From: Irineochytrium annulatum
Taxonomy: Eukaryota > Chytridiomycota > Chytridiomycetes > Chytridiales > Chytridiaceae
Direction of reading: 5' to 3'
DNA: 28,457 bases
Assembly (NCBI GenBank): GCA_027600665.1
Contig: JADGJL010000250.1
Coordinates: forward strand, 1-28,457
Part shown: positions 19,664 to 28,457 of the stretch, one piece after another
Numbering within the stretch: position 1 is the stretch's first letter
How the letters are laid out: the number at the start of each line of letters is the position of its first letter
Notes under the pieces: generated by a model
The model's input: the letters and a program-made list of their open reading frames with translations, nothing else
Told to the model about the DNA's origin: nothing
Databases searched by the model: none
Position numbers and translations under genes: made by a program

Positions 19664-20200
19664 GTTGAGATCGGTTTCTGGATGGTGTGAAGGCCAAAGT
19701 GAAGCGTGGCCAAGTCTACGACCTCAGCCATTGATCATGATGGTCGACTCAGGGACTTTTGGCCCACCGCCACAGCTACGGAGTGGAAGGTGATGGCCAG
19801 CTTGTTGGCTCTCCTGGGACGCAATCGGTACTGGCATGCAATGTATGCACACTCCAACCTTCCCCGAGAAGACTCCTCCCTTCAGTATCGAAAGGTCAGC
19901 AGCCACCTGCGTTCTGCAGCGGCATAGTAACCACGCTGCCGCTCGATCCAAGCGTCGGGTGCTCCACAATTAGTAGCTGAGCTTGGCAGAGCGTGTGCCT
20001 TCTGTCGTTATTGGAAAGCCTTTCGCCGGTATTATCCTGGGGTAACTTCCAGACCTTTCGGTATTCCTAAGCGAGCTAAAATGGAGACCGAAGGGAGCAA
20101 TAGTGTGCCAGGAAAACAATGCGCTTCTATTGGTATGTGGATATGTACATCATGCATTAAAATCAGGTAATGACAATTCCCTCTCCACCACCATGAAATA
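19664..20200. other. intergenic, F-box copy B promoter side to TMEM138-like 3' end
   Basis: Contains the upstream region of F-box copy B and the 3' flank of the TMEM138-like gene. Small open frames on both strands show no domain. Nothing else is seen. Confidence 0.5.
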
Positions 20201-21468
20201 TTACTGTGATTCCCGAATGACGCGACGGAGCCACTTCGAGTCCTTGTAGTATTTTGGGTGGCATAGCCTGGTGATGGCTCGTTTAAATGCGTAGTACTGT
20301 GGGATCGACGCTAAAAGGAAGGAAAGTCAGAAAAGTACAGCAGGTCGTCCAATCCAGAAGCGCTCCTGCTAATCCAGCCGATCCTTATTAACGACGCCTA
20401 TCTTATCCTCCCGAATGATCCCCAATTTTGACCAACGCCCACCCGAGCTAACTCGAAGCTTACCCATCCTAAACAGCACATAGACGCCTACGTACGACGG
20501 CGTCCAGATGTCGCACTCCGAGAAATGACACTTCAAGACCTGCTGCACGCCCACGCTCCTGCAAGCCAGCATCAGGATGTGGTAGAGCGAGATAAAGATC
20601 AGGTGGGGCTGGAACTCCTTAAAAAGAACGCGGATGATGCCGGCGCGGAAGGGGTAGGTGTGGGTGAAACGGACAAAAAGGATGACGGTGTTGCCGACGA
20701 GCATGATGTATTGGACGCTGATTGGTCATAGTTAGTCTAAACAGTTTCTGTAGATAACAACGGATAAAGGAGGAATGTGGACAACTTACAGATATGCGGA
20801 GATCACATCGACGTTCACGTGCCTCAGTTGATCCACATACAGCGTCATCAGCAGATCGGCAACCAGCAGTCCCATCTGGATGATGACCATCCGATGCATC
20901 GCGCTTACAGGGTTCGACGACAGCAGCTGCCACGGCGAGATGGCCTTCGTGAACCGCCTGTATTCGTTGCAGTAAGTATCCCACACCTTTTTGGCAGCCC
21001 AAGGGGTCGAACGAACCTGTCCTCCTCGACGGCGTCCTCCAAACTCTTCTCGTTCATCATCAGCGGCGGGAACGTTGGCGACGTCGCCGACGGCAGCCCC
21101 GCGGACGCCGGCGGCGGAAAATGCGACGGCGTGCTCCTGTGCTGCGGCGTCGGCCGCGGATACGACAGCGGCGGCGGAATGATGGTGCCGGCCGTCGGCG
21201 TCGACGGATATCGAGCCGGGGATTTCGCCCGCAACGAAGTTGAAGAAGGCGGCGGCATGGGTTCATGTGGGGACGGGTGAAGTGCTGATGGCGTGTCGCC
21301 GTGGATAGGCATGTGCTCGCTCGCGTAGTGGTGGTCCCGGTGCAGGAGTCCACCGCCACCGCCGGCGTCGGCATGGCGACCAGAAGTCCCGCCGGAGACG
21401 ACGCGAGGACGCGGTTCGGCGCCGGTGTGGACGTAGAGCGGGTTGGGCTTGGGGTGGTTGCTGGGCAT
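20201..21468 (-). CDS. TMEM138: TMEM138-like ciliary transition-zone membrane protein
   Basis: Exons on the minus strand: 21468-21017, 20957-20790, 20717-20464 and 20310-20201; 327 residues. The last about 170 residues match what I know of TMEM138, a four-span protein of the ciliary transition zone. Predicted membrane segments lie around MVIIQMGLLVADLLMTLYV, YLVQYIMLVGNTVILFVRF, HLIFISLYHILMLAC and YVGVYVLFRM. Family-like signatures are FRAGIIRVLFKEF and, in the last exon, YYAFKRAITRLCHPKYYKDS followed by KWLRR (human counterpart [20 protein letters not shown]). Residues 1 to about 150 are a Pro/Ser/His-rich extension absent from the animal protein (about 162 residues). The start ATG at 21,468 is the first in this frame. 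Another ATG at 21,499 lies in a different frame (MGNLTSK) and would need an extra intron. The gene implies a cilium or flagellum at some life stage. Confidence 0.85.
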
Positions 21469-22741
21469 GAAGCTGCTGTTTGGAGGTCAAATTTCCCAAC
21501 TCCAGGAAGGCGTTTTTACAAGCAATCTTTCTGGCAATGGGCCAGCACCCAGACTATGCATCCGCCCCGCCGCGCCGGGGAAGGCTTTCACGAGCATGTT
21601 TGCTCTTAGATAACGACACACGAGAGAGCTTGAAGTGCGCGTTTTTCGCGGACACAGACTTCCTCTACTTGCACGTATCCGAGCATTACGTCGGCAGGAA
21701 GGCGAAGAGGAACTTATCTTTGTATTGCCGATGGGGTTGGTGTCCGCTAGCGGTGAGTGGAAGGGCTCTTTTTAGTGAGCGGGGGCGCGTGTGAAATGCG
21801 ATGGGACGCCCTTTCGCACATTATTAGGTGGCATGTGGATTGGAGAAGGTCAGGACGAGGCGAAAGACTTGTTCATCAATTGAGGACAGAAGCTTTCTGG
21901 TTACGCTGCACAGAAAAATACTTGTTCAAGTGACGGTATTCTCACTCTTGCCCACCAACTGCCAGGCCACCACCAAATTCCGATAACACGACCACATTTG
22001 CAGCCATATCAACTTCGATACCACATCCATCGACTCGGCCGACAGCGTAGCCTCCGCCGCCTCTGCCATCTCCGCTTCGACGCCTAGCAACCTCCGCCGA
22101 AGCATCCTTTGCCATCATACGCACTCGCAGCCAGCTCCCTCGACGCGTCGCATCATCGCCGCACCCGCACCGCGCGCACTCCGTGTCATCGCTGAAGAGA
22201 TGCGCCCGGCAGCCCTCCCTCCACGCCTGCGTCGTTATCATCCGCCCACCCGCCGTCCGCGAAGAAGGCGTAGCCAATCCCGATTTTGCCCAACATGCTC
22301 CCGCCGTCGAGCTCGTCCGTCGACTTTCAGCACACCCCGTCGCTGCAACTTCCGAACTCGATCCTGCAGAACCATCATCCAGCCGCAGCAGCTGGTGATG
22401 CACCACCAGCTCTTAGATTCGTCAATGCTGCTGATCCCACCGCCGCCGGCTTCGCATACGACGGGCTCGTCCGGCCCACCGATCTCGTTCGACTTCCTGT
22501 TCTCGTCGTTGCTGGATGATCCGCTCAATTGGCCAATGGACCTGTTCACGCAGACGGAAAGGATGAGGCGGCGGTAACGTCGGAACCGGCGGGCCAGGCC
22601 CGTTCTTTTCCGTTGCTACGACGGAGACTTCTATACCCCAACACTTTATGCGAGAGCGCGCGCTGGCCTTCGATGAGATACACGTTGTCATGTAACCAAA
22701 GCGTGTTGCGTTGTCGTCTGATCTAGTTCCTTCAGTTGAAC
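21469..22741. other. intergenic or unassigned region, 1.27 kb, possible degraded coding sequence
   Basis: Upstream of the TMEM138-like gene. From about 22,286 to 22,577 (+) a stretch has strongly G/C third positions, but the best reading changes frame near 22,375. The first part reads MLPPSSSSVDFQHTPSLQ. The second part (QPQQLVMHHQLLDSS, later PISFDFLFSSLLDDPLNW) runs to a TAA at 22,575-22,577. No intron joins the two. It may be a frameshifted or mis-assembled Gln/Ser/Pro-rich protein, or a last exon. Antisense frames are also open, so strand is uncertain. The rest of the region shows nothing firm. Confidence 0.35.
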
Positions 22742-23029
22742 ATGAGCGCCAACGCCTTCGTCTCTACCCCTCCTGACGACTGCGACCAACACCTCCAGCC
22801 GCTCTTGGCCCTTTGTCAACTGCACCCACCTGGCCGCGTCCCCACGACGCCTTCGACCTTCCTCTCTCGCGTCGTCGCGTCGAGCGCGAGCGCGGAGGAT
22901 CTCGATAGGGACGTCTCGAAGATGGTGGAGAGTCAGGCGGCGGAAATCGTGACCGCGAAGCGGATGTTGGCGGCGCCGCTGAGCGGGCCAAACTACTCGG
23001 GGCGTAAGGAGGGATTTCGGTCTGATTGA
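22742..23029 (+). CDS. hypothetical 95-residue protein
   Basis: ATG-started single-exon open frame with consistent G/C third positions, ending TGA at 23,027-23,029. The N-terminal third is polar with a CDQHLQPLLALCQLHPP segment. The middle to C-terminal part (FLSRVVASSASAEDLDRDVSKM and onward to KRMLAAPL) would form amphipathic helices. There is no signal peptide, membrane span or known motif. The size and helix pattern would suit a small subunit of a larger complex, but I recognise no family. It lies 367 bases upstream of the METTL14-like gene on the same strand. Confidence 0.55.
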   Translation: MSANAFVSTPPDDCDQHLQPLLALCQLHPPGRVPTTPSTFLSRVVASSASAEDLDRDVSKMVESQAAEIVTAKRMLAAPLSGPNYSGRKEGFRSD

Positions 23030-23396
23030 GACGGTGAGAGGTTGGATGCGTCTAGATGTCTGATATCATTACCTTTGTTTCGGTTCTCGCCACGATGTTG
23101 TGTGCTTTACTTACTTTTATTTCTCGCTCTTGCACTCGGACGGTATCTCCTCGCCAGCATGTCCTCCCCAGTAACCAGTCGACTTCGCTTCCGGTCGCCG
23201 TCGTTCTGCCCTTTTTCGCTTCCCTGCTCTACGGCTCCCTACGTTTTTTGTTGAAAAAAACTATTCCGTTTTTTACTTCTCTGTCGATTCGATATCCCTG
23301 AGATTGATGTCTGTTTGCTCCTTGAATTCCTCCACAGGCTTGTCGCTGGCTGTTTGACACCCAACACCATCGGCTCCCGCTTCGCGATCCGTATCA
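23030..23396. other. leader/promoter region of the METTL14-like gene
   Basis: Pyrimidine-rich (T/C) stretch on the plus strand just upstream of the METTL14-like ATG, as is common for fungal promoters and 5' leaders. Small overlapping open frames are not supported. Confidence 0.5.
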
Positions 23397-25858
23397 ATGA
23401 ACAGAGGAGGTGGTGGCCGGTATGACCCTCCAAGTCGCGGCCGCGGCGGACGGTCCCCGTACGCGCGGAATCAGGGCCGGATGCCTGTTGTGATGCCGCC
23501 GTCCCACCAGGCCGCCGTCCAACAGCAGCAGCTTCAACTCCACCGGGCCCAGCTCGCCGCGGCCGGCATGATGAACCCCAATGCCGGATTCAACGCCATG
23601 GTGGGGGCCGGGAACGTGCAGGCCGTCCAGTACATGAATCAGGCCGTGATGGGAGGAGGTGGCGGCGGGGGATTTCAGTTCACGCAGGGCGCACACCTCC
23701 ACCCGGCTGCCGCGATGCAGCAGATGCAACAGCACCCGTTTCAGCGCCAGCAGATGCTGGCGCGGCGTCAGATGCAGGTGCAGCAGATGCAGATGCAGCA
23801 GCAGCAGCAGGAGTTCTTTGACGCATCCGGGAACGGGCCGCATATGGGACAGCATTTCGGCGGGCCTTATGGGTTTGTTGGGAACAGCGGTATGGGGATG
23901 ATGGGCATGGAGATGGTGCAGTCGGACGTCGTCGGTGGGATGATTGGGGACGGCGGCGGCGGCGGTGGGGGCGCGGTCGCGCAGGGTAATGGCTTCGACG
24001 ACGGGTGGGGCGGCGACGAGATGGCCTGCGAGACGGACGCGACCGTGGTTGTGTTCAACCCGTCCCCGGCGTCCGGCGGTGGCGGCGGTGGGGCAGCAAG
24101 CAGTGGCGTTGCGGGCACTGGCGTCGCGGGTCTTCCACCGCGGCCGAACGTGGCCATGGGCGGGCTCGTGGGCGGTGCGGATCCCAGAGTCGGCACGTTG
24201 ATGGGACCGCCGGCAGTGCCGTACGGATTCGCGTCCGCCGCCACTGTCGCGGCGGTCGCGGCGGGGCAGGCGCAGGCACGGAGAGTGGCTGGGATGAGGG
24301 CTGCCGGAATGGCCGGGATGGTTGGCGGAATGACTGGGATGGGCGGTATGGGAGGCATGGGCGGGATGGGGATGATAGGGAGTCCGATGGGTATGTTCCC
24401 GGGTGCCGGTGGAATGGTTGGTGTCATGCAGGGCAAGGATGGCGGCGGGTCAGGTTCAGGTGTAAACTACGACAATCCGTTTTTGCCGCCGCCGAAAAAG
24501 CGGCCCCGGCCGGAGCCGGAGAAGAAGGCTGTGGACCCTAGCCGGATGCTGAGGAACGACTATAGTCAGAACTTCATCAACACGGGCGAAAGGCCGCAGA
24601 ACTACATCCGCGACGGCCCGCTAGAGGATCGGTTTGTGGAATACCCGAAGGTTCATCTCTTTCCTTTGGCTGCCTTTACTTTCGAACAATTTATTTTGAA
24701 AACCCTTACTGCCCTTGTAATGTCGCCCCTTTTTTCGTTCTGCGCGCAATTTCTTCTCGGACTAGCCAGCAGGGACAAATGAAGCAACGTACCTCCGCTC
24801 AAATGCCTATTACACCCTTCGAACTCCCTATTACTGAACACTTTTCTCGATCACAACGGCCCTCTGTCTTTTTCGCGGTTACTTGACATTACTCCTTCCC
24901 TATAAAGCTCCGGGAGCTCCTCCGCCTCAAAGACGAGCTCGCCGCCGCGCACGCGACGCCGCCGATGGCGCTCCGCGCCGACCTCGCGACCCTACCGCTT
25001 CAAGCGACTCTCCACCCTCTCAAGTTCGACGTCATCCTCATCAACCCGCCGACCTCAGACGCTTACCTCTCATCTCCGCTGACGGCCTGGCGCGAGCACA
25101 TTCGGGATAACCGCAAAGTTTGGAGCTGGGCAGAAGTGGCCGACCTTCGCATCGACGAGATTGCGGCCGTGCCGAGCTTTGTGTTTCTTTGGATCGGGGA
25201 CTCGGAGGGCCTTGATACGGGGCGGGATGTATTGGCGCGGTGGGGCTACAGAAGGGCTGAGGATATCGTTTGGGTGAAGACGAATAAGGTCGTCAAGGTA
25301 TGCCTCTTTTCCTTCGCGTTCGGCCCATATTATATTTCTTGGCGCATTTCTAAATCTATGCAGAACACGGTCCCGACAACCTCCGCTACCGCCCCCGTCC
25401 TCCAGCACCAAAAAGAGCACTGCCTGATGGGGATCCGCGGCACGCTCCGCCGCTCGACCGACACCCACTTCATCCACTGCAACGTCGATACGGACGTGAT
25501 CGTCGCCGAGGAGCCCGAGCCGGGCACCTCCCGCAAGCCCGAGGAGATCTACCGCATCATTGAGCATTTTTGCCTCGGACGGCGGCGGCTTGAGCTGTTT
25601 GGGGATGACAAGACCATGAGGCCTGGTTGGCTTACGATCGGGCATGACGTTGCGGAAGAGGCGAGTAATTTCGATCTGGAGAAGTATAAAGGGCACTTTG
25701 ACGAAGGGCATGTGTTGCCGCATCACGCAGGTAAGGAGCTTGTTAGATGTGGTTTTGCTGAGATTGTAAGTTACTGACGTCACCTTGTACCCAATGAATG
25801 CTTATTAGGCATCGAGGTCCTTCGGCCGAAATCGCCGGTTAAAGGGATGAAGAAGTGA
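23397..25858 (+). CDS. METTL14: METTL14-like subunit of the m6A mRNA methyltransferase
   Basis: Exons 23397-24650, 24908-25297, 25364-25730 and 25809-25858; 686 residues. From about residue 383 the protein follows METTL14, the non-catalytic RNA-binding partner of METTL3: NDYSQNFINTGERPQNYIRD, EYPKLRELLRLKDELAAAH, KFDVILINPP, DEIAAVPSFVFLWIGDSEGL, RWGYRRAEDIVWVKTNK, KEHCLMGIRGT, RRSTD, IIEHFCLGRRRLELFG, RPGWLTIG and the closing IEVLRPKSP. The position of the EPPL/DPPW motif reads NPPT (residues about 464-467), consistent with a subunit that does not bind cofactor. Residues 1-380 are a low-complexity extension with GGR/RGR motifs at the start, then Gln/Met-rich and Gly/Met-rich tracts. The animal C-terminal RGG tail is absent. 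Intron 1 (257 nt) is the longest in the window. KPRP-like basic residues near 24,490-24,530 (PPKKRPRPE) may be a nuclear localisation signal. Confidence 0.92.
24299..24430 (+). repeat. Gly-Met repeat tract in the METTL14-like N-terminal extension
   Basis: A degenerate GGN-ATG repeat encodes GMAGMVGGMTGMGGMGGMGG and adjoining GM units. Together with the upstream polyglutamine/methionine tracts around 23,700-23,815 it forms a long low-complexity region. Confidence 0.75.
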
Positions 25859-27438
25859 ACGGGTTCGTTGCTAGATGGGTGTAAGGAGTCGTTCACGGAA
25901 GTGATTCAATGGGTTTCATTTTGGCTGATACCGTTCCTCTTTCCACCTCGTATTTATCTCAATCTGATATTGGCTTTGCGACAACTGGCGTAGAATGGGG
26001 TAGATATAATGATGCAAATTTTAGCGAACATTGGCTGTTTGGTCGGATAGGTAAAGCACGGGGCGAAAGTGCTTTGTTCTAGTTTGTACTTTTGCCTATT
26101 TCTTCGGTGAAGTTACATTGCCGGATTACATAACGTTATCACACGATGGGAGTAATGAGACTTGGGCGGGTAGTCTCTTTTGCGTTCTTAGGGGTATAGA
26201 TTAACTTGCATGCACATGTACACTTCCGACAATGTTTTCGTATTTTTTTTTTTTTTTCCTCGCGAATGATTCTGAGTTGCTGCGGGAGTAAAACGATATG
26301 GTAACAACATTCTTTTCATCTGCATATACGTTTTTCATTTGCTGTATAAAATCAATTATTCTCAAAAAAGGTTGATTGCAGCATCAAAATAATTTATATT
26401 CCTTTGATTTAATTGCAGTTAAACCAATGCCCCAGTCCTTTACTCCGATATGATTTGAAAAAATTTCTCGCGAAGTAAGTGTAACGGAAGAAGATATGAA
26501 CGACAACAGCGCATACAGTGTGAAAAGACCTTCATAAAACGGAGCTTACAAGATCACCGACACCCGAAGGTCGTTTTCATGGGGGAAAAGCAAAATACAG
26601 AAGAAGAAAGGGGGAGCACAAAGTTGACAGCATCGATATTTGATGAACACTACATGTTTAAAGTTACGGAAGGAGACGAACTTCACGCTTTGTGTAACGA
26701 ATTAAAAGAGGAACGAAAAGAAAGTGGGGTCAAATTTTTTTTTTTTGGGGAGGGGGGCTGGTTAGCTACGATTTATGTGTGAGATGATGCGAGGCCCAGC
26801 AAGGGATAATAATACGAGGGTTGTGACGTGGTTGGTTGTGGATAGGAAGCGAAGTAGATTACTTTGTACATGATTAACAGAACGAGCAAACTAACATGGG
26901 AACAATCGGTGGCTAATGAGAGCAGAGACAAAGGGGCGAAATTAGCAAGACGAGACAAGAAGAAAGAGGACGCTAGACAAGAGGGGAAGGATAAAAGTGA
27001 AGTCAAACACTTTTTTTCAAAGAAAGATCACAAGAAGCCAGCTTCTTACAGGCAAAGGGATAGATCTATACAGCGAGATGTTTACCGGGGTCAGCGCCGA
27101 ACCGGGTGAATGATGACAATAAATAAACGGGCTCTTAAGATGTGGATGGAGAGACAGTAACGCAAAGGAGACAGGCGGAATAATTTACAGGTGGGAAAGC
27201 GAAGTTAATAAAGCCAAAGCGGAGAATCAAGCAGGCAGAGTGGGATAGCGCAATCAGTGAAGCAAAGCGGAAACAAAGGGAACGGGCATAGCGCCAGTTA
27301 AGATAGCGATGACATAGGGAAAACTTAAGCGGGCAGAGTGCCAATATGGAGGCAAAGGGCAGCATCACTTCCAATAAGAAAACATAAACAGAATGATTCC
27401 CATCGACACGAACTAAGCCATCAACGATATGTCACTCC
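25859..27438. other. gene-poor AT-rich then purine-rich stretch, 1.6 kb
   Basis: No supported gene. From about 26,200 to 26,470 the DNA is very AT-rich and includes a run of 15 T (26,243-26,257). From about 26,560 to 27,400 the plus strand is strongly purine-rich (GAAAG, AAAGG and GAGGAA words), with one run of 12 T at 26,735-26,746. Short open frames here are low-complexity Lys/Glu products of this bias. Part of it may be the 3' untranslated region of the minus-strand GATA gene. No tRNA or snoRNA signature was convincing. Confidence 0.55.
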
Positions 27439-28396
27439 TTACTCCTCCATCATATCCTGCGACTCCTCCTCGTCCTCCATCTCGTCCGCGCTGCTCCCAA
27501 GTCCCACCGACGACCTTTCCCCCCCGCTCGCGGCCCCGCCCTCAACGACAACCTTCCTGAACTTGCTTTGATCGCACCCTATGACCCTCTCGGCCTCCTT
27601 CAACCCGCATCCCGTCCTCTGCGCGAGCGCCTTGCACTTCTTACTCCAGTTAATTCCGCACGCGTTGCAAAGCGTCCGTTGGCCGGCCGGGCCGCGGCGC
27701 CATTGGCCAGTCTTCCTCACACCGCAGAACTGGCAGCAGCCCGGCACGCCGGTCGAGGCCGTCGCGACGACAACGCCGGACCCAGGTGCGGCGTCGGGCG
27801 GCGGGGTGGTTTGCGACGGTGGCGATGTAGGGTAGGAAGCGGCGGCGGCGTGCGAGAGATGGGACCACTCAGGGTCGGAGGACGAAGTAGAGGAGAACGA
27901 CGCGGTGCGTTTTTTGGGCGCGGCGTGGTGCGTGGAGGTGGCAGTGGCAGTGTAGGTGGTGTGATGGTGCGAAGAAGCGGAGGTACGGCGGCGCTTGTGG
28001 CGTGTTGAGGAGCCCCACTCCGCGTCATCGTCAGAAAACTCCTTATAGTTAACGCTAGCGCGGCGCTTGAGGCCGGCGGCAGCGGCAACGATGTTGCGAG
28101 CCTCGACGGTCCCGATGTTGGGGCCGACGGACGCGATGTCGCTCGCGGTGACGACATGCTTGTTGGAGACTGCGGCTATAGGCTTGGCGGACTTGGTTTG
28201 CTTGATCGTCGACTTGATCGCGGTCGACTTGGACGTGGTCGGTTTAGTGGCGGTCGGTTTCACCGCGGTCGACTTGGTTGTGGAAGCGAATGTGACTGTT
28301 GACGTATGCACATGAGAGGACAGTTGAGCTTTCGCGAGGGGCATTTCGGCCAAGCGGATCTGCTCAGGAAGGATGAACGCTCCATCATTGGCGGCT
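27439..28396 (-). CDS. GATA-type zinc-finger transcription factor, 5' end probably outside window
   Basis: The minus-strand frame ends at 27,439. A GATA finger is plain: CQFCGVRKTGQWRRGPAG followed by QRTLCNACGINWSKK, with spacing CX2C-X18-CX2C, at about plus positions 27,650-27,740. GATA fingers bind (A/T)GATA(A/G) DNA in the nucleus; the 18-residue loop is the form found in White Collar-type and plant-type fingers. N-terminal to it are a Thr/Lys/Ser/Pro repeat (KSTAVKPTATKPTTSKSTAIK), a basic patch RHKRRRTS and Ser/His-rich stretches. The tail is acidic (EMEDEEESQDMMEE). No PAS domain is seen in this part. A pyrimidine run then TTAG just before AGCCGCC suggests a 3' splice site at 28,397, so the exon begins at 28,396 and more exons lie to the right. 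The alternative is translation from an in-frame ATG at 28,344. Confidence 0.85.
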
Positions 28397-28457
28397 CTAA
28401 CGACCAGGGAAATAAAAAAAAAAAAGAAAATTAAATAACAAAAAAACAAAAATCCGA

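Larger units (their letters stand above)
16925..19700 (-). repeat. right arm of the two-gene inverted duplication (copy B)
   Basis: Reverse-complement counterpart of 3,120-5,625: small secreted peptide gene (+), then convergent F-box gene (-). The spacer between the two genes is longer here (about 740 bases versus about 480), and I saw no obvious spacer similarity. In this arm the F-box gene is intact and the peptide gene is broken. Limits are approximate. Confidence 0.85.

Noticed and set aside
23867..24436. Antisense Pro/Ile/Ala-rich open frame opposite the METTL14-like gene
   Set aside because: Shadow of the Gly/Met repeat region; low-complexity and without a plausible start.
24908..25730. 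Catalytic METTL3/IME4 identity for the m6A-related gene
   Set aside because: The DPPW motif is absent (NPPT), and the diagnostic segments (RPQNYIRD, WIGDSEGL, RPKSP) are METTL14 type.
26579..26782. 67-codon open frame in the purine-rich stretch
   Set aside because: Includes a T12 tract read as FFFF and is dominated by Lys/Glu from strand bias; no support as a gene.
26864..27109. 81-codon Lys/Arg/Asp-rich open frame and a possible C/D snoRNA near 27,108
   Set aside because: The frame is a product of purine bias. An ATGATGA box is present but no suitably placed CTGA box or terminal stem was seen.
28397..28449. Extending the GATA protein N-terminus through MFFCYLIFFFFFISLVV
   Set aside because: That hydrophobic run is a T-rich polypyrimidine tract ending in TTAG, better read as an intron end than as a membrane segment on a transcription factor.

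Overview
The window is nuclear DNA from a fungus, most likely a zoosporic (flagellated) early-diverging one such as a chytrid. The genes are GC-rich and closely packed on both strands, and they are split by many very short GT-AG introns. I placed 32 introns; most are 41-78 nt and the longest is 257 nt. Several carry a TACTAA-like branch point. The proteins are typical fungal or opisthokont housekeeping families. The strongest clue to a flagellated organism is a homologue of TMEM138, a ciliary transition-zone membrane protein that non-flagellated fungi would not be expected to need.

Layout from left to right: the 3' part of a Ski2-type RNA helicase gene (1-2635, +); an F-box gene with a one-base frameshift (3154-4910, +); a small secreted Pro/Lys peptide gene (5390-5608, -); a GPI-anchored GH26-like glycoside hydrolase (6097-7880, +); a DEAH-box RNA helicase with an Arg/Asp/Ser-rich head (8215-11182, +); a 1253-residue coiled-coil protein (12502-16445, +); a decayed copy of the small peptide gene (16949-17122, +); an intact F-box paralogue (17866-19663, -); a TMEM138 homologue with a proline-rich N-terminal extension (20201-21468, -); an unassigned stretch at 21.5-22.7 kb; an orphan 95-residue protein (22742-23029, +); a METTL14 homologue (23397-25858, +); an AT-rich, purine-skewed gene-poor stretch; and a GATA-type zinc-finger protein running off the right edge (27439-28396, -).

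The most unusual structure is a two-gene inverted duplication. The F-box gene and the convergent small secreted peptide gene at 3.15-5.6 kb occur again, in inverted orientation, at 16.9-19.7 kb. About 11 kb of unrelated genes lies between the arms. Decay is reciprocal: the left arm keeps an intact peptide gene but its F-box gene has lost one base, while the right arm keeps an intact F-box gene but its peptide gene has TAG at codon 2. The two F-box copies share all intron positions and a tiny 14-codon last exon.

Several genes act on RNA (Ski2-type decay helicase, DEAH helicase, METTL14 m6A-writer subunit). They are not arranged as an operon and I infer no functional cluster. All gene models come from reading the sequence and from remembered family features; no database search was run.
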